From: Lewinellaceae bacterium
GTDB lineage: Bacteria; Bacteroidota; Bacteroidia; Chitinophagales; Saprospiraceae
Direction: 5' to 3'
Length of the DNA stretch: 52,633 nucleotides
Assembly: GCA_024639065.1 (NCBI GenBank)
Contig: JAHEJC010000007.1
Coordinates: 1 to 52,633, forward strand
A program made the translations under genes and the position numbers. The notes under the pieces are model-generated. The model saw only the letters and a program-made list of their open reading frames with translations. It was not told the DNA's origin and made no database searches. The first letter of the stretch is position 1, and every line of letters starts with the position of its first letter. Shown in pieces: positions 1-8,881 of this stretch.

Positions 1-2102
1 AAGTAGGCTTATTTCTATTAATTCTTCCTTTTTGCACGATTTCTACCCAAGCTCAAACTAAAAAATGTTTGACTGATTTTATTCATCAGCAGAAAATGGA
101 TGCGGATCCCGAATACCGCAAACAGCGAGAACAGTTAGAACAAAAAATCCAAGGATTTATTGAGAATACTCAATCACTGGAAGCGGGAATGGTGACAATC
201 CCAGTGGTTTTTCAGGTAATCCACAATGGCGATCCGGTAGGTATGAACGAAAATTTATCCGATGCCCAATTAAATTCCCAACTCACTCAAATTAATGCAG
301 ACTTTGGTCGGACGAATACCGATGCCGGAAATACGCCAGCGGCTTTCCTGGGCGTGGCCGCAAATACTATGATTCAATTCTGTTTAGCTACTATGGATCC
401 CAATGGACAGGCTACCACGGGTATTGTCCGCACGGATATTAACACCTTGGCCAACGTAAACGATAACGATTGCTGGACTCCTACATACATTGACAACAAT
501 TTGGTCATTCCCCTCGCCTGGAATACCGCCAATTACCTTAATGTTTTTGTTGTGGAAAGGATCCAGGATTTGGACGGGACTAATAATTGTGTCAATGATG
601 GAACGCTCGGATACGCCCAATTTCCAGGTGGAAATCCCAGCACGGATGTGTCTGTTAATTTGTCCAGCACCATTGGTTCAATAGCCAATCCGAATCCCAA
701 CGGAGGCGCAGTAGGTCTGGGTCGTACCGTAACACATGAAATAGGTCATTGGTTAAATCTACCCCACATATGGGGAAACAATGGGGGTTGTGGTGATGAT
801 GATGGCGTTGCCGATACACCCCTGCAAAATGCTTCTTCCATGGATTGTCCAACCTTTCCTCAATTCGATGCCTGCACAGCAGGGGGAAATGGGATCATGT
901 TTATGAACTATATGGATTATTCCGACGACAACTGCATGAACATGTATACCCAGGGGCAGGCTACCCGGATGATGGCAGCGATAAATACATCCCGGCCGGG
1001 GCTATTGAATTCACAATGTGGTATGAATCCTGGTAAAGATGGATTTACATGTGCTAATGCCATCGAGATCAATGCCGCCGGGACTTACAATGCACCCGGG
1101 CCGAGTCAGGGCAATGGTGCCATCGCCGGTGGCCCCGGCACCCACGCCAATTGGTACCGTTTTACTCCTCCTATGTCCGGTATGATAAAAATATTCACCT
1201 GCGGCTTAGCCAATGGAGGAAATAACCATAACCACGTATATCACCTGAATACACAATCATGTGCCTCGCTGAATCTAAATGATGTAGTTTATACCGAAGA
1301 CCGGGGATGTGCAGCCAATCCAAATGACCCCTCAGCAGGTGTTTTTTTGGATAGTGTTCCAGTCACTTTGGGTACACCAATCTATATCGAGTGGGACGAT
1401 GCTCAAGGGAATACCAATCCCTTCACCTGGACCCTGGAGTATATGGGAGGAGGAAATGTTTGTACAGACTATCCTTCTACAAATTTGAATTTAAACATTC
1501 CTGATAATACAATGGCAGGCGTACAATCAATGATTAGTGTAACTAGCGGAGGCACGATTGTAGATGTTAATATTAAAAATCTGAACGGAACTCATACCTG
1601 GATTGGCGATCTTGATTTCACCTTACAAAGTCCTATGGGGACCGTTGTAAATCTAATAGCAGATAGGTGTAATGATTCTGATGACGATGATTTCAATATA
1701 AACCTGGATGATCAAGCCGCAAATCCACTGAGTTGTCCCTATAATAGCGGAAATACACAACAACCAGAAAACCCATTATCCGTTCTTAATGGTCAAAATC
1801 CTTCTGGTACCTGGACATTAACTATAATTGATGACGCCGAAGGTGATATTGGTATCCTTCAGGGCTGGACCCTAGAAATCTGTGCAACTGGAGGAGGTGG
1901 AAATTGTCCAGAGACCCGTGTAGTGGATGACAGTCCTATTGCAAGTGGGGCCTATCAGGCGGGCACCCAATTGACCTCCATGGGTACCATTGGTGCTGGC
2001 AACAATGTCATTTTCCGGGCAGGAAATAATGTTGAATTGAAGCCTAATTTTGATTTACCTAATAATTCAATATTTGAAATAAAAATAGAAGGGTGTCAGT
2101 AA
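1..2102 (+). CDS. Secreted M43 (pappalysin/cytophagalysin-like) zinc metalloprotease with P domain, 5' end outside window
   Basis: The reading frame is open from base 3, and the first codons encode a signal-peptide core (FLLILPFCTISTQAQ), so the true start lies before the window; the TTG at 69 is not the start. The zinc motif HEIGHWLNLPH is at bases 735-767 and a Met-turn (MNYMDY) follows about 55 codons later, the arrangement of family M43. Next come a roughly 130-residue beta-rich region with paired cysteines (about 1030-1450), a proprotein-convertase P domain (about 1460-1890; GTHTWIGDLDFTLQSP and SGTWTLTIID are typical), and a C-terminal module of the form SGAYQAG...AGNNVELKPNF that resembles the 3-coathanger stack domain of Bacteroidota secreted proteins. 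The likely role is extracellular protein degradation. Export by T9SS is an inference from the C-terminal module; the usual type A sorting domain is absent. Confidence 0.88.
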   Translation, partial: VGLFLLILPFCTISTQAQTKKCLTDFIHQQKMDADPEYRKQREQLEQKIQGFIENTQSLEAGMVTIPVVFQVIHNGDPVGMNENLSDAQLNSQLTQINADFGRTNTDAGNTPAAFLGVAANTMIQFCLATMDPNGQATTGIVRTDINTLANVNDNDCWTPTYIDNNLVIPLAWNTANYLNVFVVERIQDLDGTNNCVNDGTLGYAQFPGGNPSTDVSVNLSSTIGSIANPNPNGGAVGLGRTVTHEIGHWLNLPHIWGNNGGCGDDDGVADTPLQNASSMDCPTFPQFDACTAGGNGIMFMNYMDYSDDNCMNMYTQGQATRMMAAINTSRPGLLNSQCGMNPGKDGFTCANAIEINAAGTYNAPGPSQGNGAIAGGPGTHANWYRFTPPMSGMIKIFTCGLANGGNNHNHVYHLNTQSCASLNLNDVVYTEDRGCAANPNDPSAGVFLDSVPVTLGTPIYIEWDDAQGNTNPFTWTLEYMGGGNVCTDYPSTNLNLNIPDNTMAGVQSMISVTSGGTIVDVNIKNLNGTHTWIGDLDFTLQSPMGTVVNLIADRCNDSDDDDFNINLDDQAANPLSCPYNSGNTQQPENPLSVLNGQNPSGTWTLTIIDDAEGDIGILQGWTLEICATGGGGNCPETRVVDDSPIASGAYQAGTQLTSMGTIGAGNNVIFRAGNNVELKPNFDLPNNSIFEIKIEGCQ

Positions 2103-2303
2103 ATAGGAACTAGTATTTGAAAAACGATTTTCCATCTGACGAAGCGGTACTTTGGTACATATTCTAAGTAAATTAATGCAGCCAGAGTACCGGCTACTCA
2201 GCCTTTTTGCAAATTGAATCGTTCATATTCTTATTCTTTGAGCAGTCAGCAATCCTTAAAGTGTATAAGTCAAAGGTGTTAAATGAAATTATTTGATTTA
2301 CTA

Positions 2304-3311
2304 TTAATAGGACAGTGATTTGAGTTGTTCTTTTGCAAATTCAATCTTACGAATCAATTGATGGAAAAACCAGCTTCTGTTCTTTTCATTATAGACGCTA
2401 ATCAAGTTGGATTTATCCATTATCTTTTCATACCATTCTTGCATATCCTGGCAAGTAGCCTCATCTTTATTCAACAAATAATTGGGACTGGAAAAAGGAG
2501 TAAAAACCAAATTCTGTTCTTTTGACCTCAACATAATTGTATTTACACTATGAATAACTTCATTGTGGTAGATAGTAATTGGACCCCGTGAATGAGTCGA
2601 TTCTGGATTAGATTTAAAACCAGATTTAGCTACTTTCTTAAGTTGGTAAGTTAGATTTAATAAATCATCAAATAACATCCAAAGCACTTCCTGATTGGCA
2701 AAACGATCACAATACATGAAGTAAGACATTTGGTTCAAGGTATCCTCCACCAGACTAAGGCTCCATAATTCTATGGTTTCAATATCGAAATAGGCTTTTC
2801 TGATCTGGGCTATATGATTATCTATATAATGTGGGAAAAGATCGAGTGAAAATGGTTTCTCTTTAAATAGATTAAAATCCCAAATAGTGTTTCCCCATAC
2901 ATATAGTTTAAATTTGAACAGGCTTGGTGAAAGCGCGTAGTAGAAAATAGGTATGTCTGAAGAAGCAATATAAATTTTGGGATTGGTCAATAAGTGGGCA
3001 CCTTTTAATAATGCACTAATATTTTTCAAGAAATCTTCTATTGACGCCAGTTTTGTATCATATCGGTGAAACTCAAATACTATGGAGTTTTCCTGATTTT
3101 TGATTAAGGGATCAAGTGAGATGTTAAAGTGATCTACTAGCTTGAAAATCTCTTGAGGGGCCAGGTATGAATCACCTCTGAGCCTTCTATAAACAGCATC
3201 CAAGCTAATATCCAAAATATTGGAAATCGCTTTTATAGCATGTGCTTTCTTTGGAAATCGGAATATTACCCGATCTAATATAGCCTGTTGGAAAGAATGC
3301 GAAGCATGCAT
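2304..3311 (-). CDS. Helix-turn-helix regulator with a Bacteroidota-type effector region (BetR-like)
   Basis: A 335-residue protein. Residues 20-65 form a Cro/BetR-like helix-turn-helix (ISNILDISLDAVYRRLRGD, followed by FKLVDHFNISLD). This pairing of a 'DAVYRRLRG' recognition helix with a 'hFNISlD' helix is common in Bacteroidota regulators annotated as BetR-like. The remaining 270 residues have no motif I can name, are rich in aromatic residues, and show no signal peptide or clear membrane helix, so this should be a cytoplasmic DNA-binding protein with a ligand or partner domain. It stands alone between the protease and the lipoprotein, so its target cannot be deduced. The start at 3311 leaves a normal leader for the HTH, and no other start fits better. 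Confidence 0.65.
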   Translation of the reverse strand: MHASHSFQQAILDRVIFRFPKKAHAIKAISNILDISLDAVYRRLRGDSYLAPQEIFKLVDHFNISLDPLIKNQENSIVFEFHRYDTKLASIEDFLKNISALLKGAHLLTNPKIYIASSDIPIFYYALSPSLFKFKLYVWGNTIWDFNLFKEKPFSLDLFPHYIDNHIAQIRKAYFDIETIELWSLSLVEDTLNQMSYFMYCDRFANQEVLWMLFDDLLNLTYQLKKVAKSGFKSNPESTHSRGPITIYHNEVIHSVNTIMLRSKEQNLVFTPFSSPNYLLNKDEATCQDMQEWYEKIMDKSNLISVYNEKNRSWFFHQLIRKIEFAKEQLKSLSY

Positions 3312-3592
3312 TGTTTGTTACTTTTTATACTCAATTTACTAAAAAGACAACGAAATGCAACTGTAAATTGTGGACTCTATTGAAGCTTACTCTTTATAGA
3401 TCTATAGATTTACTTATATTTTTGGGCTTAGCAAATGAATTCCAGGCACTACCTATGAACATCCCAATATTTTACCAGCTCCTAAAAAAACAGCCACCCA
3501 AACCAATCCTTTGATAAAAAAAAATAAAAATCCAGCTACACCCAATTTCTTGAGCCAGAGTTTTAGACTTTTGGTTGATTTAGTATTGGAAT

Positions 3593-4705
3593 CTAATCTT
3601 TCCATTCAGCTAAGAACAAATTTGTATCTCGGGTGCCACCATTGTTTCTATTAGAAGAAAACACCAAATAGCGTCCATTGTTCGAAAAAACTGGAAATGC
3701 ATCAAAAGTATCATCTTCCGTGACGCGTTCAAGACCAGTTCCATCTGTATTGATCATATATAAATTGAAAGGAAATCCTCTTTGAGCGGTATGATTGGAG
3801 GCAAAGATCACTTTGGTGCCTGAAGGATGAAAAAATGGACACCAATTAGCCTGGCCTAAATCCGTTAATTGTCTTAAGTCGGAACCATCTGCATTACATA
3901 TATATAATTCCATATCAGTAGGTTTGACCAATCCTTCTGCTAATAAACTTTTGTATTCTGCGATCTCTTCATCCGTTTTGGGTCGAGATGATCTAAAAAT
4001 CAACTGTTTCCCATTGGGTGAGAAAAACGCACCTCCATCATACCCCAAATCTGAGGTGATTTGTTTTACATTAGATCCATCAATATTCATAGTAAATAAT
4101 TCCAGATCACCTGTGCGAAGTGAGGTAAAAACAATCAAATCTCCAAGCGGAGATACCGTGGCCTCGGCGTCGTATCCCGGTTCATTCGTCAATTTGTTTA
4201 AAATATTGCCATTAAGATCTGCTACATAAATATCGAAATCTGCATAAATGGGCCATACATATTTTCCATCTTCTCTGCGTTCAGGTACCGGTGGACAAGC
4301 TTCATTTCCTTCATGAGTTGAAGCATACAAAATCGTTGAATCGCCCGGCAAAAAATAGGAACATGTGGTCCTACCCATACCAGTACTTACCAGTTTGGGC
4401 ATAGATTCAGGGGTCTTATCACCTGTTCTATCCATCACATAAATCTGATCACAAGCCGAGCCAAATTTTTTACTAGTAGCCTGAAAAACAAGCTGGTTAT
4501 CATTAAAACTCCAGTAGGCTTCGGCATTATCTCCTCCAAAAGTGAGTTGTCTCAAAGATGCAAAATGTTTTTCTCCAGCACCGATCAGTGAATCAATATC
4601 AGAAACTTGGCTGATTGATGGTATCTCTTCTGTTCCAGGCTGGTTTTTTTCAACTGGTCCACAGCTCATCAACCACAATCCACCTAATAAAATTATATAA
4701 CGCAT
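3593..4705 (-). CDS. PD40/TolB-type beta-propeller lipoprotein
   Basis: A 370-residue protein with a lipoprotein signal (LWLMSC, lipid-anchored Cys about residue 15). The body is a chain of WD40-like PD40 repeats recognisable by their recurring cores: EATVSPLGDLIVFTSLRTGD, GGAFFSPNGKQLIFRSSRP, FFHPSGTKVIFASNH and FPVFSNNGRYLVFSSNR, consistent with a six-bladed propeller as in the C-terminal half of TolB. There is no attached peptidase domain, so it is probably a binding or scaffolding protein at the outer or inner membrane rather than an enzyme. It ends about 280 bp from the neighbouring regulator gene, and a small unknown gene lies 50 bp upstream on the same strand and may share its transcript. 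Confidence 0.8.
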   Translation of the reverse strand: MRYIILLGGLWLMSCGPVEKNQPGTEEIPSISQVSDIDSLIGAGEKHFASLRQLTFGGDNAEAYWSFNDNQLVFQATSKKFGSACDQIYVMDRTGDKTPESMPKLVSTGMGRTTCSYFLPGDSTILYASTHEGNEACPPVPERREDGKYVWPIYADFDIYVADLNGNILNKLTNEPGYDAEATVSPLGDLIVFTSLRTGDLELFTMNIDGSNVKQITSDLGYDGGAFFSPNGKQLIFRSSRPKTDEEIAEYKSLLAEGLVKPTDMELYICNADGSDLRQLTDLGQANWCPFFHPSGTKVIFASNHTAQRGFPFNLYMINTDGTGLERVTEDDTFDAFPVFSNNGRYLVFSSNRNNGGTRDTNLFLAEWKD

Positions 4706-4755
4706 TGTTTATTTTTTATGTTAACGTGATAACAAGAAATTTTTCTGATAATTAA

Positions 4756-5187
4756 TTACGGATTGGTCAGTTTGTATTTTCTCCAGAGAGCCTTAAAATG
4801 CCTGGCCATTCTTTTAGACGTATTACTATTAAATTTTATAACCTCATTACTATCGTCAGTTGCTGGTGCAGCACAAGCAATACAGTCCGATGAAGCATTG
4901 TAAATAGCCGATTCCGTAATAAAAGGGTTAAATTCAGATTCGGGAAGGATCAAGAAATTTGCTTTAATTTCTTCGTCAGAAACCTTGTAAATTTCTTTAT
5001 AAACTTTTAAATTTTTCGATACGGTTGTAGTAGCTGGAACGATATAGCGATATTTGGTTTTTTCACCAAGATTGACACTCACTAATTCGGAAAAATCTTT
5101 GTTTTCAGTATCATAATGAAGTGTGGGGCTCACTACCCAAACTTCGTTAGATTTATCTTCTAACTTAATTAGTTGCTTTAAGGTCAT
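4756..5187 (-). CDS. Unrecognised 143-residue cytoplasmic protein
   Basis: I do not recognise this family. The protein has no signal peptide or membrane segment. The N-terminal half looks like a small mixed alpha/beta domain (KLEDKSNEVWVVSP, later KYRYIVPATTTVSKNL), the middle carries a CIACAAP cysteine pair, and the C-terminus is basic (KRMARHFKALWRKYKL), which could contact nucleic acid. The gene is supported by a well-placed TATATTTG box (5202-5209, minus strand) 15 bp before its ATG. It lies 50 bp upstream of the PD40 lipoprotein gene on the same strand. It is a real gene by codon use and promoter position, but its function is open. Confidence 0.6.
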   Translation of the reverse strand: MTLKQLIKLEDKSNEVWVVSPTLHYDTENKDFSELVSVNLGEKTKYRYIVPATTTVSKNLKVYKEIYKVSDEEIKANFLILPESEFNPFITESAIYNASSDCIACAAPATDDSNEVIKFNSNTSKRMARHFKALWRKYKLTNP

Positions 5188-5201
5188 ATCGTATTTTTGC
5201 G

Positions 5202-5209
5202 CAAATATA
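5202..5209 (-). promoter_or_regulatory. Bacteroidota -7 box TATATTTG
   Basis: Read on the minus strand this is TATATTTG, an exact match to the TAnnTTTG consensus used by the primary sigma factor of this phylum. It places transcription start about 5-10 bp before the ATG at 5187, giving a very short leader for the 143-residue protein. No strong -33 element was recognised. Confidence 0.5.
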
Positions 5210-5276
5210 GTTATTCACTTGCATATTTAACATCGTGGTATAGTTCTACATTGTATAAATTGTGTAAAATTATTGA

Positions 5277-6119
5277 ATGGAGAATAAAACCGAAATTCCT
5301 AAAATTATTTTCTTGGATATAGACGGGACGCTACTGAATAACGAACACCAACTTTCTATAAATTCAATTGAGGGGGTACAAAGATTAATATCCCAGCGTA
5401 AAATACATATCGTACTTGCAACCGGTAGATCTCCCATGGGGGCTAAACCAATATATCAAAAACTAGATTTAAACAGTCCTTTGATTTGTTTAAATGGATC
5501 CTTAGTCACTAATCAACCCTTTTCTGAAAAATTCTTAGTCAACAACACCTTGGATTTGTCATCAATAACTTTGCTAAAAAAATTGATTCAGCATTTAACG
5601 ATTAGCATAAACTATTTCAGCCAATATGATTGGTACTGTGAAAATCGAGATGAATGGGTAATTCGGGAAGAATGGATACTTAGAAGTAACGCTACTTGTG
5701 TACCAATAAAGGTATTACTTCGAAAATGGGCTCATACCAATTCAGGCCCTAATAAAATTGAATGCATCGGTACTCCTGACCAAATAGAAACTGCTCATAA
5801 AATATTGATCAATCACTTTGGGCAATCTCTTTATATCCTCAAAACAAGTGCGAACTATATTGAAATTAATCCACCAAATACAGACAAGAGCATCGGCGTT
5901 CAAGCAGTATTGAAAGACCTGAATATACCATTATCAACTTCTTGGGCAATAGGCGACAATATCAATGATATTGAGATGGTTACCATGGTGAATCGTGGAA
6001 TCAGTATGGCTAATGGCCACCCGTCATTAAAATCCAAGGTAAATCATACTACCCAATTTTCTAATGATGAGGAGGGCGTGATTCGCTACTTTCAAACTAG
6101 TGGAATTTTAGATGTTTAA
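5277..6119 (+). CDS. Cof-type HAD-IIB family sugar/nucleotide phosphatase
   Basis: A 280-residue haloacid dehalogenase-superfamily hydrolase. Motif I is FLDIDGTLLN with the nucleophile Asp14 and acid/base Asp16; motif II is the LATGRS segment; the Lys of motif III precedes GVQAVLKDL; motif IV is AIGDNINDIEM, where the acidic pair binds magnesium. The cap between motifs II and III is of the C2B type found in Cof-like phosphatases such as YidA/YbhA. These enzymes are usually broad-range sugar-phosphate or cofactor phosphatases in the cytoplasm; the exact substrate cannot be read here. It is monocistronic, running opposite to the gene upstream. Confidence 0.88.
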   Translation: MENKTEIPKIIFLDIDGTLLNNEHQLSINSIEGVQRLISQRKIHIVLATGRSPMGAKPIYQKLDLNSPLICLNGSLVTNQPFSEKFLVNNTLDLSSITLLKKLIQHLTISINYFSQYDWYCENRDEWVIREEWILRSNATCVPIKVLLRKWAHTNSGPNKIECIGTPDQIETAHKILINHFGQSLYILKTSANYIEINPPNTDKSIGVQAVLKDLNIPLSTSWAIGDNINDIEMVTMVNRGISMANGHPSLKSKVNHTTQFSNDEEGVIRYFQTSGILDV

Positions 6120-6137
6120 AAAATTTAGAGCATAGGT

Positions 6138-6290
6138 CCAAGAGCCTATGGCTCCCACGGTATCGTTTATGGTAGTGCATGAAATCCGCAAGATAAAGAA
6201 CTTGTGGCTTCCCCGGTAACATGTTTGGTATTGCCTAAAATCCATAGGTTAAAGAACCTGTGGCTCCCTCGGTTTCGTCTAGGGAATTGC
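6138..6290. repeat. Degenerate tandem repeat, three copies, period about 56 bp
   Basis: Three head-to-tail copies start at 6138, 6195 and 6251 (57, 56 and 40 bp, the last shortened). The best-kept core is AAAGAACYTGTGGCTYCC followed by CGGT and a T/G-rich stretch ending in a TTGC/GTGC tetranucleotide. Copies differ at several positions each, so the array is old. It lies between the convergent HAD phosphatase and serine hydrolase genes and does not encode a convincing peptide. Confidence 0.6.
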
Positions 6291-6401
6291 AATGTGGTAT
6301 TTTGGCTCTGAGGCTTGAACGAATGGATTTATTCAAGTAAGCAAACCTAACAATTCCATGATTTGTACTGGGGTCATTCCCTTGTTAATTGCAGTAAGCT
6401 T

Positions 6402-7505
6402 CTAGTCAGTAAACACTTTGTTTAGCTCATCCCACAAATTGTTAAAGAACTTAACGGGTACCAAAGACTGATCCGGATTGTCGCCCATACGTATGACCAC
6501 CAGCCCTTCACCTGGGGATACGAAGACTCCCTGGCCATTTTTACCCAACCCGGCAAAAATATCCATGGGTGCATTGGGCAGAATCGGCCCTTGAAATGAA
6601 ATAGCTAAACCTGGAAGGATGTGACTCGATTTTCCATTAAGCCACCATAGGTATCCATACGATGGATTTAAGTCCTGAGAAGGCGTTAACATATCTTGAG
6701 TATGGGATGCATTTAAAATTGTTTCTTGATCCCATTTACCTCCATTAAGGAATAATAATCCAAAACGAGCCATTGCTCTGGGAGTACTAAAATACAAATG
6801 ATTGTAATCGACATAATTCCAGAAACCATCCATTCCAATTCGATCTCTTAACTTAGTATTAAAATAATCATCAAAAGAAGTGTTAGTCGCTTTTGAGATG
6901 ATACCGTCGATCAGGGTGTAAGGAGCATTGTGATAAAACCAGCGATTACCTGGATCCGTTTTATAGGTAAGACAATCAGGCGCCGTACAGTCTTTATTTA
7001 CTTTTTCATCCAGTCCAGTGGTCATGGCCAAATGGTGTTTTACCGTTATAGCAGACTCCTGATCAGGCTCCAGAGAAGTCCATCCCACGCCTAAATATGT
7101 GTTCGAAGGAATATCCAATTTGAGATGGCCTTCTTGCTGCGCAACACCTGCAAGCGTAGCCGTCAACGTTTTCGCTGCAGACGCCCAGTACCAGGTACTA
7201 TTCTTGGTAAATGGCAATCCTAGAAGTGATTTCCCTCGATACTTTTCAATGACCATTTTCCCGTTTTTAAGCACCAACAAAGCGCGAGTATTCGTTGATT
7301 CCATATAGGCATCTAATCCATTTATTGCTTCATGATTCCAACCCAAGTCTTCTGGATCCAATGATTCCCATACACTTGAACCAATAGCAGGAAAATAAAT
7401 ATCATCATCAATCTCAGTGGGCATATCCACGGGTAGGTTCAAATCCTTTTGACAGGAACATAATAATAAACTGGCGAGTATGTGACAACCTATCTTCTTT
7501 ATCAT
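6402..7505 (-). CDS. Serine hydrolase lipoprotein, beta-lactamase class C / penicillin-binding fold
   Basis: A 367-residue protein with a lipobox ending at Cys18 (LLCSC), so it should be anchored to a membrane facing the periplasm or outside. The active-site tetrad SAAK (Ser109-Lys112, in WYWASAAKTL) supplies the nucleophile, YHN (about residue 183) is the second motif, and a GKNG near the C-terminus stands where the KTG/HxG motif should be. This is the family of class C beta-lactamases, DD-peptidases and esterases; the sequence alone cannot tell which reaction is catalysed, and in this clade such lipoproteins are usually annotated only as serine hydrolases. It is a single gene, with 115 bp to rimM behind it. 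Confidence 0.82.
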   Translation of the reverse strand: MIKKIGCHILASLLLCSCQKDLNLPVDMPTEIDDDIYFPAIGSSVWESLDPEDLGWNHEAINGLDAYMESTNTRALLVLKNGKMVIEKYRGKSLLGLPFTKNSTWYWASAAKTLTATLAGVAQQEGHLKLDIPSNTYLGVGWTSLEPDQESAITVKHHLAMTTGLDEKVNKDCTAPDCLTYKTDPGNRWFYHNAPYTLIDGIISKATNTSFDDYFNTKLRDRIGMDGFWNYVDYNHLYFSTPRAMARFGLLFLNGGKWDQETILNASHTQDMLTPSQDLNPSYGYLWWLNGKSSHILPGLAISFQGPILPNAPMDIFAGLGKNGQGVFVSPGEGLVVIRMGDNPDQSLVPVKFFNNLWDELNKVFTD

Positions 7506-7620
7506 GCCCTGAGTTTTATTGTTGGATAGGTATACCCCAAAAAGGTTTAATTGATGTATTAAATATCCTCAATTCGGAACCATCAACTTGTGTATCATAA
7601 AAAGCGCTTTTGGTAAATGC

Positions 7621-8136
7621 TTATAGTTCCAACAATCCTTCAGGTAAGGCTAGTTGAATCATTTTATTCGTGTCGTCCTTGGTGATTATGAAGGAATCAT
7701 GGAGTGGAATTAATCTTAATTGGTTATTAAATTCGACCAGGGCCATCTCTTGCTGAGGATACTGCTCTATCGATTGAATAAATCCAACGTGATTATCATG
7801 TTGATCCATTATATAATAACCTATTAAAGGATTTCGACTTTCCACAGGCATTGATTCCAGATATTTCTGTACATCTCGTTCTAGCATAAAAACAGGTCTG
7901 TTTAATAGTTTTTTTGCTTGTTCCGGATCAAGAACATCTTCAAATTCTATAATAAAACCAGCCCCTCTTTCCTCAATGGCATGAATCCAAAAAGGCACCA
8001 TGTCTCCATCCACTTTAAGTAAAAGTATTTCGATTTTATCCAGGCATTGTTCAAAGGGAGCCTTGATATCCATTTTAATGGCGCCTCGATGGCCTACGGT
8101 TTTTAGTGATAATCCAATTTCTACGGCTGGATACAT
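7621..8136 (-). CDS. rimM: Ribosome maturation factor RimM
   Basis: A 171-residue protein of normal RimM length. The N-terminal beta-barrel begins with IGLSLKTVGHRGAIKMDI, a divergent form of the family's GxIxKxHGxxGE motif, and the C-terminal PRC-barrel region ends in LIPLHDSFI...IQLALPEGLLEL, which matches the 'IP...fI...i.v.lPEGLLdL' ending of Bacteroidota RimM. RimM binds ribosomal protein S19 and helps process the head of the 30S subunit. The usual rpsP and trmD partners are not here; instead a lipoprotein gene and mnmA lie directly upstream on the same strand with 4 bp and overlapping junctions, which suggests a translation-related operon mnmA-lipoprotein-rimM. Confidence 0.82.
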   Translation of the reverse strand: MYPAVEIGLSLKTVGHRGAIKMDIKAPFEQCLDKIEILLLKVDGDMVPFWIHAIEERGAGFIIEFEDVLDPEQAKKLLNRPVFMLERDVQKYLESMPVESRNPLIGYYIMDQHDNHVGFIQSIEQYPQQEMALVEFNNQLRLIPLHDSFIITKDDTNKMIQLALPEGLLEL

Positions 8137-8140
8137 ACAA

Positions 8141-8881
8141 CTATTTATAACTAATAATTGATTGTTTCAATATAAAACCCTTTTCAGCTTTTTCTTCCCA
8201 GGAAAGCATATCTGTAATATTCTGCGTGTCGAGAATAATCATTTCTTTATCGATTAATCCAATTCCAAATGCATACTTCTCCATGGAATATCTTTTTTCA
8301 ATCGCATTTTCATCATCCGACTGGACAACAGTCACCACCCGGTCAAATGGATGGTCATTGACGTTGTCTGGAATCCCATTGGATTGAATAAAATAAGACC
8401 AATTCTTAAACACTTCAATGGACTCCCCGGCAACTGAAAATTTAGTACTGGGATTAAAATATTGATTACCATCCCAGGCAGCGCCTTCTTTAGGTGGAAA
8501 AACCAGCTTCACAAAACGCAAATTATTCTCCACGCGTTGTGCTTGATTATCTAAAATTACAGCCTGCCAAACCGAATTGATCACCCAAGGGTCCGCTGCG
8601 GCTTTCTTTAAATACCGATCTATAATATAATTTTTCTCACCAGTTAAATCGGTAAATGTATCCCGAACTACTACTTTTAAAAGATAACTAAATGTGTCTT
8701 TCGCAATTCCACCGATTACCGGATCAAATATTATTGAGTCCAACTGATAAATCCATTCCTTACCGATCTCCATAGGAAAATATTCATATTCCCTCCAGTC
8801 ATCAGTTAATGGTTCGGGATCGATGCTGCACCCGAAAAAAAATACAACTAGAACGGCAATTGATCGATTGAATTTACTCAT
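8141..8881 (-). CDS. Lipoprotein of unknown function
   Basis: A 246-residue protein with a lipoprotein signal (VLVVFFFGCS, Cys at about residue 18). The mature part starts with an acidic-aromatic stretch (YEYFPMEIGKEWIYQLDSI). Openings of the type 'yfPl..G..w.Y..d' are frequent in Bacteroidota surface lipoproteins annotated only as hypothetical. No catalytic motif is visible. Its start overlaps the mnmA stop by 4 bp (8878-8881) and its stop is 4 bp before rimM, so it is almost certainly translated from the same message as both. Its link to tRNA and ribosome modification may be only transcriptional. Confidence 0.68.
   Translation of the reverse strand: MSKFNRSIAVLVVFFFGCSIDPEPLTDDWREYEYFPMEIGKEWIYQLDSIIFDPVIGGIAKDTFSYLLKVVVRDTFTDLTGEKNYIIDRYLKKAAADPWVINSVWQAVILDNQAQRVENNLRFVKLVFPPKEGAAWDGNQYFNPSTKFSVAGESIEVFKNWSYFIQSNGIPDNVNDHPFDRVVTVVQSDDENAIEKRYSMEKYAFGIGLIDKEMIILDTQNITDMLSWEEKAEKGFILKQSIISYK

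Noticed and set aside
69-71. TTG at 69 as the start of the metalloprotease gene
   Set aside because: The frame is open upstream and encodes a signal-peptide core, so the start is before the window.
6138-6290. CRISPR array
   Set aside because: Only three degenerate copies, no unique spacers of constant length between conserved repeats and no cas genes.
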